Shown: piece after piece, positions 12,208-33,206 of the stretch | Position numbering within the stretch: the stretch's first letter is position 1 | How the letters are laid out: every line of letters begins with the position of its first letter | Origin: Apostichopus japonicus | Taxonomy: Eukaryota; Echinodermata; Holothuroidea; Aspidochirotida; Stichopodidae | DNA length: 64,000 nt | Direction of reading: 5' to 3' | Assembly: GCF_037975245.1 (NCBI RefSeq) | Contig: NC_092566.1 | Coordinates: 5,706,001 to 5,770,000 of the forward strand | Program-made: the position numbers and the translations under genes | Notes under the pieces: model-generated | Told to the model about the DNA's origin: nothing | Databases searched by the model: none | The model's input: only the letters and a program-made list of their open reading frames with translations

Positions 12208-13792
12208 CATGGGCGGGATTACAGGGGGGAAGAGGAGGCATTTGCCCCCCCCCCCACTTTTTCTCAGACCTTAGTTCACTTTTTTGTCGTTTTTGCAGAC
12301 AAATGTGCACAACCCTAATCGAAATTATTCCCCCGCAACAGCTCCATCAAATAGGCCTATTTGTTTCGAATCTAAGTCGAATTTGTAACATCGTAACATG
12401 AAGCATATAGAATAACTAGAGCTGGAGCTAGCACATGGTTCGCAGCACACGTTACGAATCCTGGAGCTAACAAACTAGCGATTCAATTCTGCATGTGATG
12501 AATCCGCGGCATGTGCTACAGTGCTAGCTTCAGGAATTGATTTTCAACGTTGCTGCTCTACTGATTGCTTTGAATAACTAAATCCAGAGAAACGATTTAC
12601 GAAAGCCAGATTTGCATATTGGGTATATCAATAATTAAATTCAATACACTGACACATGACACCCCCCCCCCCCCCGTATCATTCAACAATATGCAATTGT
12701 AATGTGATGTAATTTCTTTACTGCTTGAAATCCTGGAATGATGCATGCACATCGAATAATGTAAATTACAAATTGGCACTAACACATGTATGTATGTATG
12801 TATGTATGTATGTATATGTGATCTTCCCGCAAGCAGGAACTCGCGAAAGAAGCCATGGAGGCTTATAGACTCGCAAGCTGACCGAAGCCAATCTCTCGGC
12901 ACACATCCATTTAACGTCCATGTCGGGAAGTTGTTATTGAACAACACCCTTGCCAGACGACACACATTGCTGTCGGCGGGGAATCGAATGTAACACATTA
13001 AATCCATTGTTACAGTATACAGCACTCGGCAGTTTCGGTAGGGGGGTGGGGTAAAGATATGTTTAGCCCCCAATATTTGCCAAGTGCTCCAAGAAGTGGG
13101 GACCGCGGGAGAATTTCGAAGTGGGTGCTGAACATATTCTTGATCGGTCCAATGCACAATATACTAATAATTTTAGGGTGAAAGAACTGTCTAGATGCGA
13201 TTTATTGTTACCAGAGGTGTCATTTTTGCTGATCTTGGATTTCCTTTTTGCTTAAATTTTGACGCGCCGCGCCAACTGATGGTGGTGCACCGCCTAAATA
13301 GTGACGTATAAGCTTCAGTTGTACATAACCATAGTTCTTCTATCAGCCCTCCCTAAATTTACACAGGTTCATTAATTGTTTAGATGCAATTTAAAGCCTA
13401 TATAGGTGTTAATTTTACCGATCTAAGGGTACCTTTCATCAAAAATTTCGACGCTCCTTGCCAACCGATGATGACGCTCCGCTTAGATATGTGACGTATT
13501 ACAAAAGTTGTACATCACCATTTGACCATATGTTCCACTATCAATCCTCTTCAAATTTTTAAACGATAATTAACGATCTAGATACAATTGCAGACATGTG
13601 ATCCATATTTCAAGGATGGGTACATGCAGCTTAGAGCATTCGGGAAGTGCCGTCTCCGGCCATCTGGAGGGTTTGTAAAGCCAAAAAAATTCTTGTACGC
13701 GCCGCGCCAACCGATGGTGGCGCTCCGCTTAGATAGTCTTGCTGGCAGGTTTGCCCCCCCCCCCCACTTTCACAACTCAAATCCCGCCCCTG
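12208..13792. mobile_element. Non-autonomous hAT-like element, 1.6 kb
   Basis: Terminal inverted repeats CATGGGCGGGATT and the inverse of CAGGGGCGGGATT, with an exact 8-base target duplication atcaccaa at 12200-12207 and 13793-13800. It holds three copies of the GC-rich module described under the 34-41 kb nest (near 13261, 13447 and 13693), poly-C runs and a TATG microsatellite (about 12786-12816). I see no transposase. Confidence 0.85.
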
Positions 13793-13869
13793 ATCACCAA
13801 CATGGGATTGCTTATATCGAGGTATCGCAACACAAGAAAATGTGCCAAGGTATGGGCGGGGGTCACTAA

Positions 13870-14690
13870 TTCAATTCGCTTTCCACGCACCCCCCCCCCT
13901 CTAACTTAGTGTGATTTGAATACCTTACCTGTGTGTAACTAACAGGATTTTTCCTTTTGATTCGGTCGATTATATGTCTTTTCTGTAAGCCACAAGAACA
14001 ACAGCAACACACTGGGGTAACATTTTTTCCCAATTAACATTAAAAGGGCTTTAAAAGGGCCTCCTGACAAAGGGGTGGGAGGGAGGCAGAAAGATGTGCC
14101 CTCTGTGGGCCGGGTCTTTTACCATTTGCAACATGTGCGTTGGACCCTCTGCATACGATGGCACTCATAGTTATTGTTACTTACTATTTACCATCACCCA
14201 CCCCATCCCCTCCCTTCCACATTGAGAGGCAAATTGACAACCCCCCATGGCTTGAAGACGATTTCACACATACTTATCAGCCTCCACAAAGCATATTATA
14301 TTTTGCAACTACTGGTTATTTTACAGGAATTGGAAAACAATACCTCGTCCATACTTTTATGTCCCAGGGGTGGATCCAGTATTTGAAAGAGCAAGGGTGT
14401 GACCCTGGAGACCTGAAAGCTGACTCCAATGTAGGAATTTTCTCATCAATTAAAAATGACTGAATACTTAGTATAAGACATAGAACATTACATTAGTTCC
14501 TTAGATAAAGCACAAAATGCAATGGTAAAATCAAAGACTTTTAGGACCTCAAATGTCATGTTTACACTGCACACAATAAAATTTTCAAAGACAAATGGTG
14601 TTGAAATAGATATACCATATCAAGAATAGGCTTCTCTCCAAAGTCACTTTTAAAGAAGGATGTGAACTAGTGTACAATTATATATAATGA
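13870..14690. other. Intergenic stretch, no gene seen
   Basis: Contains poly-C runs and a reading frame at 14140-14463 with proline-rich and featureless parts and no recognisable domain. The phrase ccaggggtggatccag near 14367 resembles the end of a hAT-type repeat, but no partner end was found. Confidence 0.4.
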
Positions 14691-14699
14691 CAAAAAGAA

Positions 14700-14821
14700 A
14701 AAAATGCTCGAACGAAACCAACGACAGCCTGTGCAGTCATCCCTCTCTTGATCATGAAGTAGGCAGTTACCAATGTAGCTGATCGACTGTAACCTTCCAC
14801 GCAATGGACCTGGAACTGTAT
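14700..14821 (-). pseudogene. Dual-specificity protein phosphatase active-site exon (fragment)
   Basis: After a good acceptor (ttttgtccag, cut at 14821) the minus strand reads IQFQVHCVEGYSRSATLV, then TAYFMIKRGMTAQAVVGFVRA. This is the P-loop HCxxGxSRS/T and following helix of DUSP3/VHR-like phosphatases, with the catalytic Cys, the Arg and the Ser/Thr present. After VRAFF the sequence becomes T-rich, with no convincing donor and a stop soon after. I found no other phosphatase exon nearby; the upstream minus-strand frame to 15124 has no DUSP character. It may be a retained exon of a gene whose other exons lie elsewhere, but a truncated copy is more likely. Confidence 0.55.
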
Positions 14822-14829
14822 CTGGACAA

Positions 14830-15665
14830 AATCAGAAGAGGATGGTAAACAAATTACTACAAAAGTTGTTACATCTGTGTTATTTCTACTGAATCTATCA
14901 ATTTTATTCACATTTATGTACATTGTGTAATAATTTGTGATATGAGACATGGATGTCACATTAAACTCTTCAGATGTTAAAATTCTTCTTTTTTTCCGAT
15001 GATACAATAAAAATCCCTCCACAACTGACATGATGACCCTTTTTTGGTTCCCCGCTGGAGGCAGAAGGAATCTATGCAATGGTGATGGTGCGTGTGTGTG
15101 TATGTGACATTTGCTTGTAAACACCGTAACTCACAAAATTCATGGTGGATTAACTTATTAAGATTCTATTTTTTTCTGTGGAGTTCTATGATCATTTGGG
15201 GTCAACAGACGTTAAAATACTTAATTTATAGGTCCATCTTGGTGAGTGCAAGAGACCTACTGAAATTAGTGGAGGACAAAGGTCATTTCCAGTCAACTTT
15301 AAGTCAAAGTTTGAAAATCTTGTAAACATGATAACTCAAAAAGTACACCTTTGTGGAACTTCATACTTAGTATGTAGATCGAGCTTGGTGAGTGCAAGAC
15401 CCTATTGAAATTGGTAGAGGTATTAGGTAAATTGAGGTCAACAGGGAATGTTAAATTCTCCAATGCTATGATTTTCTTTTGGGGAACATAGTTTGGCCAA
15501 ATTCAGTTCACTTTTGTGAAGGGGCTCTATAAGTCTTCAACAAAACATACAGTCATCCAGGAACTGAAATCTGCTTCAAAGAGTTGATAGTCTTGCTGAA
15601 CACAATTAGGGCCCTTATAAGTTTTAACCCTCTGAGCTTCAAGGGTTCAACATGTTATCTCAAAA
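14830..15665. other. Intergenic stretch with an internal degenerate repeat
   Basis: The phrase ttggtgagtgcaagaccctattgaaattggtagagg (15386-15421, given here in part) repeats, slightly altered, at 15239-15277. No gene seen. Confidence 0.4.
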
Positions 15666-15669
15666 ATAA

Positions 15670-15835
15670 GGGGTTAATCAACGGTCTAGCGTGCGTTACT
15701 CACAGGATTAATGCACGATCGGGGGATAATGCAAGCGATGCACGAGGGCGGAGCCCGAGTGCATCCAGCGATAGCATTAACACCCGGAGTGCATTAATCC
15801 TGTGAGTAACGCACGCTAGACCGTTGATTAACCCC
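15670..15835. repeat. Foldback element with perfect 47-bp inverted repeats
   Basis: The arm at 15670-15716 (starts GGGGTTAATCAACGGTC, ends GGATTAATGCAC) is exactly the reverse complement of 15789-15835. The 72-base centre is itself an imperfect palindrome around gatgcac...gtgcatc, so almost the whole 166 bases can fold into one hairpin. A diverged single arm lies at about 15938-15969 (gtgcgttactcacatgatta). No clear target duplication was found. Confidence 0.9.
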
Positions 15836-16419
15836 GTTCATTCATACACTACCATTTGTGTGGGGGGAAAATCATAATACAAAACATTTTTGGTTACATA
15901 TAACCAAAGATTTATTAAAGTGATGCCCCGTAGTTTTACCGTGCGTTACTCACATGATTAACCACGGTCAGCTGACCTGAATGGACCAATAGGATTTAGG
16001 AATCTTTACTAAGTATGAATGAACAATATCTAATTGTGTTGCACCACAAAGGAGAAACTTTCATATATACTTCCTCTTTGCAAGGTTCCTTGATACAAGT
16101 TACCACTATCATTATTATATGCCAGTCGGGATCTATAATCTCGTATGTAATGCCTGCGTCGTGACGCTATCTAAATATAGCACCTTTGCATATTGGTTCG
16201 GCTTTATGCTGATAGGGTCCATACAGCAATTGGACTGTTCATGGATATTGTGCTTGTCTTCCTCGCCTTTTGCCGTTATATCTTCGGATTTACTTTATCG
16301 GGCTTAGACAGCGGTGAGGTACATATTAAAACCTACAAAGAGCCAGAGTTCGTGTTAGATTTCGTTCACCAAGTTAATCGTTGATTCGTGAATTCTGTTT
16401 TTTTTTTCTCGAGGATTCC

Positions 16420-25588
<9,169 letters not shown>

Positions 25589-25780
25589 ATCCTTTGGTTT
25601 TGATTTTGTGAAATCAAGTAGAAACTGCAGAGTTGACATTCTTTTGCATTTTATTGTTGTTGCATTTCTGCATGGTCAGTTGCTTTGTTTAATTGAGTCG
25701 TCATATCATCATTGTACACTTAGGAGAGTTGTAACTTAGTAGTGTGTGTTAATGACAAGTGCAACCAATAGTGCTAACGT

Positions 25781-26160
25781 TTGGCGTTCCCCAAAGACCT
25801 GTGTTGTGACCAAAGCTGTTTACAGGTTACTCTGCCCCTATAGTAGTTATTGCAGGAATCACAACCTTATATGTTCAGATGTTTGCGAATGACACCCAAT
25901 TATTGATGTTATTCGACTTAGATACCATCACAGTGGTGAACATGTCATTCAGCACCACATTGAGGGGATGGGGGAGGGGGAGGGGTGCAATGCAGACCTA
26001 CGATTATGGATGAAAGTTAACCACCTCAAATTGAACGATGGCAAGACTGATCTACTTGTTGTAACTCCTCCACACTTCAAGGAGAGGGTGTTAAATAACC
26101 TGGCTTTGATCATTCTGTTATTTAAAAAATATGGGAGACAAAGTTTGTGTCTTGAGTAGG
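25781..26160 (+). mobile_element. L2/Rex-like LINE RT relic
   Basis: With frame changes the + strand reads FGVPQRPVL, then YSAPIVVIAG, then FANDTQLLMLF and DLRLWMKVNHLKLNDGKTDLLVV. These correspond to the GVPQGSVLGP, YADDTQLY and LKLNxxKTE blocks of L2/Rex-type RTs; the active-site YADD has become FAND. It is a different family from the LINE at 1-2188. It starts about 190 bases after the GPCR stop codon. Confidence 0.7.
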
Positions 26161-26164
26161 GTAG

Positions 26165-27100
26165 AGTCGGTTACATTTTATTAAAAACGACTTTTGAGAG
26201 TACAGAACAAGTCAATTTTGAGAGAACCCAGTCACCAATGTATCCTCTGGTGCCTTTAACGTAGTTGTTTTTCTAGTCTGCTTCATCAAGTTTGATCCTG
26301 CCGAGAGATGAAAATTAAAATTCGAGTTAAGGTTTTGCTGATACAGATTGATCAACTTTATATATGTCAAAACAGAAAGAAGCAATCTTTACATCAAATG
26401 TAGGATAATGCAAACCCAAACTTTGATATTAAGGTAACATGTCTTATATAAGAAAGTAACAGCAACGATATTTTATTTTAACAACGTAGTTACAAAACAA
26501 TATTTCAAAAAAGGGGTCACACTAAATAAAAAAATGCACTTATCTACAATATTGCTTACTACCTTAGATACTACTAAATGGCCTACTCTTGTAAATGTTC
26601 TTGTAAATTGCTTACCTCGCATGCACTTGGCTTCAGTCTATAGAAGCTTCTCAAATCTCATTACCCTGAGGGAAAATTGTATATATTAATAATCGTTATA
26701 CATAGCTGCTATATGAAATGGAGTGAATTACAGATGCATTTATTGGTATCTGCCGAGAACTGATGAAAAATTGAAATTCTGAGTCAAATATTAGTCAATT
26801 ACAGTTTAGTATTATTAAATTAAGAACGAATTTTCACATGAATGTATTTATAACAAGCCGATCTCAGTATAAACATTTGGTAAAAAGGTGTCTTTTATGA
26901 TATTTGAAGTTTCTTGACAAATTCATACATGCATGATTAGGAGCAGTCCTCCGTCATATCAATTCCTTAGCGCCATTCCCTGTGCGGCACGCGAACTGAG
27001 TTCGACCGCCGCAGTTTTAGGCCTATGACGTTATAAGGAATAAAGATCTGTACGATAAAGTTTATCAACAAATATTTCTGAAGTTAAATGGGCGTACTTT
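26165..27100. other. Intergenic stretch; may hold a last exon of the peptide gene
   Basis: No gene seen on the + strand. On the minus strand an acceptor-like ctcag near 26997, followed in phase 0 by FACRTGNGAKELI and a stop, could be a fourth exon of the peptide gene at 27171-28961. This is speculative. Confidence 0.3.
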
Positions 27101-27170
27101 ACCATTATTTGAAATTCGTATATATTCGATAAACATGCAAGTATAACACTTTCGATAGAAACACTTTTAC

Positions 27171-27942
27171 AAGAAGAAAGTCACTAAACGATGGAATACC
27201 CAGTGTGCATTCTTCTGGAGCACAACATCCGGCTCCTCCAGTGAAAGCGCAGCCGCAGTCACAAGAATTTCTCCGGGGTCGGATCGCTTTATTTTCAAAC
27301 AAGGAATAGAAAATAAGACATCAGGTTGTTGGTTTCGCTCAAGTATAGTTTACAGTATCGATGGCTTGCTTTGCACATCTTCTTGCATAAATGTTTCATT
27401 CCATTGGGGGGGGGGGGGCATTTAACTTTAAGTGAATTCGTGACTAAGTCATCTTTATACACGGACAAAATTCACAATACTGAAAATAGTATAAATATAT
27501 GTGTCCTATAGAACATTCTTAATCGTCCCGTACTTCGAAACTCAAACATAAGGATATGTGAAATATCAATAAGACCAGATAGCTGTTACTGATAATGTTC
27601 AAATACAGGATAAAAACAAACTTGAATAAAAAGAAATAGAAGTGGAAAAGACAACTTGCAGGTAGCGAGGAGACAACTATGGGAGGTTATAATAAATATC
27701 AACTAATACATGACAATGTTCAATAGTAACCAAATTGTTTTGATCATATTAATCATTATTGTTTATCGGCACATTAAAGACAAATCGATTTTTGAAGAGT
27801 AACCATAGTAGTTCAAAGGCTCCTATAGTATTATGTTCGAAAATAATATTATAATTAAGTATCCATTTTTAATATTCTTACTACCGCTGGAGCGAAAATA
27901 ACAACGCGATCTGTGTTTACTACACATGTTGCATAGGGAAAG

Positions 27943-28037
<95 letters not shown>

Positions 28038-28056
28038 TATATATATATATGTATAA

Positions 28057-28105
<49 letters not shown>

Positions 28106-28961
28106 TATATAATATAAAGAAATCAAAGTAGAATAAACAAAAGCAAAACGCGTTGAATGAAAAATAGAGAAAGTAGTGCCAAACCTAATGACAACATATT
28201 TTACGAAACGAAAATTTCAGATACCAACTAAACAAGACCCCAAAGCTTATCAAAATTAAACAGTCATACTATTGGTGTAAATAACTTACCGTGCGGCGCA
28301 GCGTTGATAAACAAGATCATCATACTGACAAGCACAAGAACCATCTGGAATATCATAGTAGAAAGATACTTGTGAAATAAAACTGCAACAATGTCTATAA
28401 TAGCCCACAATTTAATAAGTGTTAAACTTAATCTACAATAATCATCACATTAAGTCAATTTGACGAAACATACCGTCGCTAATAGGGCAAAATCCTAATA
28501 AAATTTTTGTTCATTTTGAACTCTTAAGGCATAGCCTTTTATGAACACATTTAAGAACTATTCAGCAAAAGGATTAATGCAGAATTAATAAAAAATTGAA
28601 TCCAAATCGTGCTTCCAATGAATGTAAGGGTGTAATATATATATATCACCATTGTGAATTTTGCAAGCTATTTATAATTGCCAGAGATGTAAACCTTTCG
28701 GTTCGAGATCCCTCAATTTCTTCCCTTTACATACTATACATGAACTTTTAAATTTAAAGATATGAATCTGTCAAAAGATTGATCATAGTTTTAATTTCAT
28801 TCCAAATAGTTTAAAGAAAAGGTTGAAGGCCAAAAGTATTCGCTTATAAACAACAACAAAAATATACAAACCGCTGATAAATATAATATACCCAAAATCT
28901 TATATGCTGCTTTGTAATGAAAAATTAAATACGCCGTACTTACAAAAACTTTCAGATTCAT
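27171..28961 (-). CDS. Small secreted Cys-rich peptide precursor with furin-like site
   Basis: Three minus-strand exons join in phase: 28961-28944 (MNLKVF, donor GTAAGT), 28344-28290 (acceptor tattccag, [18 protein letters not shown], donor GTAAGT) and 27286-27171 (acceptor aataaag, then [27 protein letters not shown]). Exons 1-2 give a classic signal peptide. RPRR is a furin-type site, predicting a mature peptide starting NSCDCGC with six cysteines in a C-x-C-x-C-x7-CC-x4-C pattern. A TATAAAAG box lies at 29052-29059, about 90 bases before the ATG. The 3' end is uncertain: exon 3 may splice at GTAAAAG after SDFLL, or run on to the stop at 27105 (84 residues in total). I do not recognise the family; hormone, defence peptide or other secreted factor are all possible. 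Confidence 0.6.
27943..28111. repeat. (AT)n microsatellite
   Basis: Long pure AT run with a short aattatat / gtataaat interruption, in the intron between exons 2 and 3 of the peptide gene. Confidence 0.95.
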
Positions 28962-29051
28962 TGTTATTCGGAGCTGTTCAAATCGGGCTGGTGAAAGTTT
29001 AATCTGCTTATATCTTCGATGGAAAGTGTCGATTAATACCTGCAAACGTCC

Positions 29052-29059
29052 CTTTTATA
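29052..29059 (-). promoter_or_regulatory. TATA box of the Cys-rich peptide gene
   Basis: TATAAAAG on the minus strand, 91 bases upstream of the predicted ATG. This spacing suits a short 5' untranslated leader of about 60 bases. Confidence 0.55.
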
Positions 29060-30680
29060 CTTTGGAACGTTCATGGTTTTACCCTGGAGATAAACGATGT
29101 ATGACGACTGCGTAGTTTCTTACTTTCGACGCCCAGTAGCAAAATGTATCTTTGTTATCCAGATCAAACTTTCTCACTATTAATAATATTTACGGAAACT
29201 TTTATGTGCCATAAAGTTTTCATATATCTTTACGTAAACATTTCAGCATATATAAAATAGTTTTATCTCTGTACTTTGGAATTGTTCAGTGTTCGAAGAG
29301 AGATTATTTTAACTTATTTACTCGGTGACACTCTAAGAATTTAGATTTTTTAACTTGAATAGTTGATAAACCTCTTCCCTTTCATGTTACCCCTCCTCTC
29401 TTGAATCTAATTTTGTTCTATTCATTGCTCAGTTTACTGTCCATCTGTGTTTCTTGAGGTGTTCTTAGTTTTTTCTCGTTTTCAGTGAGCCTCTGAAGAA
29501 GATCCTGCTAGGATCGATTCGCCTGTCCCATCTAACCCCTCTGATCCCCTGTATACCCTCTACCAAGTAACATATCGACCCAACACAGGATTTTTTTTTG
29601 CAGTGGATGAGCAGCTTTCTAACAGCTTTTTTTTTTCTATTTGATAAACCTAAACAGTTTGTCTTCCTTGGAAAAACCGGAAGTCTCCCATTTATATAAA
29701 GAATAATTGTTACATGCAACACGCTTGCGTTGCAAATGATTATTTCGTCAAGTTTTATCCAAGATTGTCAATTATGAATGAGTTATGAGTGCATACTAAA
29801 TCTTTTCTCAATTTTTAAACGGAACGACATACAGGCTGACAGACACAACGACAAACTGATAATTAAAGGGATGGATGAAGGATAGATCGATAGATGGATT
29901 ATTTGATAGGCCAATTTGTTTGCCTAGTTTACCGTAAGTGGCGAAGAGGAGGTCATTCGGTACCAATTATTGTTCCAAACATTCATGAAAACTGACTGGT
30001 GCAAACTAGTATTCTTATCGACTTTGGTCCCCTTTCGAAATATCCAAATGTCGGTTAAAGGGATTTTCTTTTTATTGAAGAAAAGATAGCCCACACTGCT
30101 AGTTGAAACCCGCATCTCAATAATCTTACCCCAGACTTGAGATACGTTTGATTGAATGCAGCATATATATATATATGTTACTGGCTATACCTTCAACAAC
30201 AGGAAGTTGGATCACAGTAAGGAGGCCTTCAGAAGGCTAATTTAAACTATAATTATGATCTTTTTGTTGATTTATCTTCAGTTTGCTTAGCTGGCAAACG
30301 TCTCTGTACTAAGAATTCCATCAGAATGTATCCTTTATGTAGAAATATTCGTCCATCTATTGGTAAATTATTTTCAAATTATAAAGAAACACAAAGACCT
30401 TTTTTCAGCTGAATTGCCCTGATGACATCATCCATTCTGCTATTGCAAGATGCATGTATATACAAAATATCACCAAATTTTGAAATTCTCATTTTCTCGA
30501 TACAAATTGCTTTGATGATGTGTTTTTCGCCTAAAGACCATTTCTCATAATTTTGTGCTAAGCAACCACCTTCAGCCACCAGAATATCCTTTTTATACTG
30601 CCCACATAATAATAACATGGCATGTTTTTAAACAGAAAACAATTGTTTTGATATATTAATAATCAATGTTTATCGACACA
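29060..30680. other. Intergenic stretch with Penelope-type relic at 29487
   Basis: Apart from the hammerhead-like relic and a short AT run near 30166, I see nothing that looks coding. Confidence 0.4.
29487..29530 (+). ncRNA. Hammerhead-like motif, Penelope-type relic, copy 1
   Basis: GCCT, CTGAAGA, a hairpin GATCC-tgcta-GGATC, then GATTC where the hammerhead core has GAAAC. The core is therefore damaged. Flanking text (ctgtccatctgtgt, tctcgtttt) is shared with the copy at 32777. Confidence 0.45.
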
Positions 30681-30711
30681 TTAAATTATATATATATATA
30701 TATATATTTAT

Positions 30712-30837
30712 ATAATTGAAAATCGTTATGAGTCGGAAAATCAAGAGCAGTGAAAATTCTTCCAGCCGCCACCGGGATTCGAACCTGGGCGTCCCGCTCT
30801 GTACGCGGACACCCTAACCACTAGGCTATGGACGCTG
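30712..30837 (-). mobile_element. tRNA-derived SINE
   Basis: The minus strand has a perfect A-box-like TAGCCTAGTGG and B box GGTTCGAATCC with correct spacing and a partial cloverleaf. A tail follows with CTGGAAGAATTTTCACTG and an AT repeat at 30687-30711. The acceptor and T stems contain mismatches, so it is a SINE head rather than a working tRNA. Confidence 0.75.
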
Positions 30838-31087
30838 ATTGTATGTCCAGAGGTTCGAAACCGGTAAAGGAAGGTCCTACTTCCACTGTAGGCGTTTGTC
30901 ACCTGTATCGAACAATACTAGTTCTGTGTTTTGTGACATATTTTGCCTTACTCTAGAGATCAAACATGATGCTAACCAACTCGAAATCATTCGTGATTCC
31001 TAAAGCCGGATCTCGAAAGAGATACTTTGAACAGACTTTAGTCCTATGTTAATGAAATGGAGGTAAACGACTAAGGAAAATGAATAT

Positions 31088-31172
31088 ATAATTGAAAATC
31101 GTAATGAGTAGGAAATCAAGAACAGTGAAAAAACTTCCAGCCTCCAACAGGATTCGAACCTGGGCCTCCCGT
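31088..31172 (-). mobile_element. Truncated copy of the same tRNA-derived SINE
   Basis: Repeats the tail and B box (GGTTCGAATCC) of the element at 30712-30837, then breaks off into an AT repeat before the A box. Confidence 0.7.
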
Positions 31173-31794
31173 ATAAATATATATATATTTATATAGTATA
31201 TATATATATATGTATATATATGTATATATTATGAAGTCTATAACAGAGTGTAAATCTGATCAATTCGACTGTAAATGCCAACGGTTTGAAAGAAACGTAT
31301 GTAGCTTACATTTAACGACAGTTGCCAAGTTGGTTTGACAGACTGGCGTTGTATAATGCAGGTATACAATACAATACTATACAAAGTAGTGAAACCATCT
31401 TTCCGAGACGTTGAGCTTGGACAGTTAGTTTATACCACGCGATCTCGTGAATACATCATTAAGTTCAAAAGCACACACGAATATGCATTTTTGTTACGCC
31501 TTGTAGCCTTATTTCAAGAACACGAAAGTTTTAGTTTTTCACAGTTTATTGGACCAAAATGTTCAGTTTACCATCTACGCTACAATACAATGAAGCAAAA
31601 CGTCTAAGTGCACCCCATCACAAGTATGCCTAGCAGTTTATAGCATATTAACTTTGTACTTGAAACTTGTCAACATGAAAGATACCACTCGTATTTAATG
31701 TTACCATAAAGCAGTTATCATCATATTTTTGTGCCCAAAATCTGTGAATTAAAGTACTAAATGTCATTAGGTAAAATAAGATTGACTTAATCTA

Positions 31795-32275
31795 CTGCAT
31801 CATCCATCCATTCATTCCATCCATCCATCTACCTACCCATTCATTCCTTCAGTCAATCATCCATCCATTCATTCATCCATATATCTACTCATTCTTTCCT
31901 TCCTTCATTCCTTCATTCATCCTTCTATTCATCCATCTATCTATACCCATTCATTCATCCATATATCTACTAATTCTTTCCTTCCTTCGTTCGTTCATCC
32001 ATCCATCCATTCATTCATACATCTATCTATACCCATTCATTCCTTCAGCCAATCATCCATCCATTCATTTATCCATCTATCTACCCATTCATTCCTTCAG
32101 TCAATCATCCATCCATTCATTCATCCATATATCTACTAATTCTTTCCTTCCTTCGTTCGTTCATCCATCAATCCATTCATTCATCCATATATCTATACTG
32201 CATTCATTCCTTCATTCAATCATCCATCCATTCATTTATCCATCTATCTACCCATTCATTCGTTCAGCTCAATCA
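31795..32275. repeat. ATCC/ATTC tetranucleotide repeat tract
   Basis: Nearly 500 bases of mixed catccatc, cattcatt, ccttcctt and tatctatc runs with a loose higher-order period of about 60-130 bases. Confidence 0.95.
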
Positions 32276-32560
32276 TCCCATCCGTGTATTCATAATCCAT
32301 TGCGTTACTATATTTTCTTGTATCTTTCTATCGTGTGGTTTAGCCCTACACCTATAGAGCAAGCCTTATACAAAACCCACTGTTGATGAAGCCATCTGCC
32401 ACTGGAATATCCTTTAATACTCGTGTTTCCTGTCATATTAATATGGAATAAATCCATTTTTGTTCCCCAAAGTTTATTTTCATGCAAGATGAGTCATATA
32501 GTCAGTTCTAAAGTACTGTTAGTCAGTAATCACTCATTTTGTGATGAATAGTAAAAGTTA

Positions 32561-32604
32561 GAGGGCCTGACATTTTGATCCTAGCAGGATCTTCTTCAGA
32601 GGCT
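32561..32604 (-). ncRNA. Hammerhead-like motif, Penelope-type relic, copy 2
   Basis: Minus strand: GCCT, CTGAAGA, GATCC-tgcta-GGATC, AAAATGTC, AGGCC. GCCT and AGGC can pair as stem I; the GAAA core is changed to AAAA. A degenerate + strand copy follows at about 32777-32813, giving an inverted pair. Confidence 0.5.
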
Positions 32605-33050
32605 AACAGAAACGAAAACCAAACTAAGAACACAATCCTCAATCCTCTCGTCATTCTTAACTTTCATCTTAACACCTATCCTTTGTTGTGTCTATTGTTG
32701 CTCTTTTCATGGGTCTTTTGTCTAATTGAATTGTCTGTCCATCTGTGTATCTTAATGTGTTTTCTCGTTTCATTTTAGCCTCTGAATTGAAGAATATCCT
32801 GCTAGAGTTTAACTTTTGTATATTACCCTGCACAGGCATTTTGCTGTAGATAAGCAGTTTCCACACAAAGTTTTCTCTCGGTTGAATAGTGTAGCTAAAC
32901 TATATACAACCCAAAGCGTTAATGTGATCTACCCACGTTGGTGGTCATAATACTTTTGATCTTATCTGTTGATGAAACACAATTTGGAGTAGACTATCAT
33001 TAACCATATCTTGCAATTTCTTGATACTTTTGTCGTTTTTTTGTCAAAAG

Positions 33051-33206
33051 CATGGGGCGTAGTACAGGTGCCCAACGCCTTTCTTACGGGGAGGGGGCAG
33101 ATAGAACCTATTTTCTAAAACGAAAATTGTAACCAATTTTTCGGGGGCCAGACACATATTTTAAGAGCTTAAGGACCCTGCCTGCCCCTCCTCTTTGCTG
33201 TTACTG
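33051..33206. mobile_element. Short MITE-like insertion
   Basis: An exact 8-base duplication gtcaaaag brackets this GC-rich 156-base block (33043-33050 and 33207-33214). Ends are CATGGGGCG and the inverse of CAGTAACAG, so the TIRs are weak. Confidence 0.45.

Noticed and set aside
30775-30837. A functional tRNA gene
   Set aside because: A and B boxes are good, but the acceptor and T stems have mismatches, and the same tail recurs at 31088, which marks it as a SINE.
31335-31607. 90-residue + strand frame
   Set aside because: No domain, no splice support, and AT-rich surroundings with SINE pieces; length alone is not convincing.
31795-32275. CRISPR-like regular array
   Set aside because: It is a simple tetranucleotide tract without unique spacers, in an animal genome.
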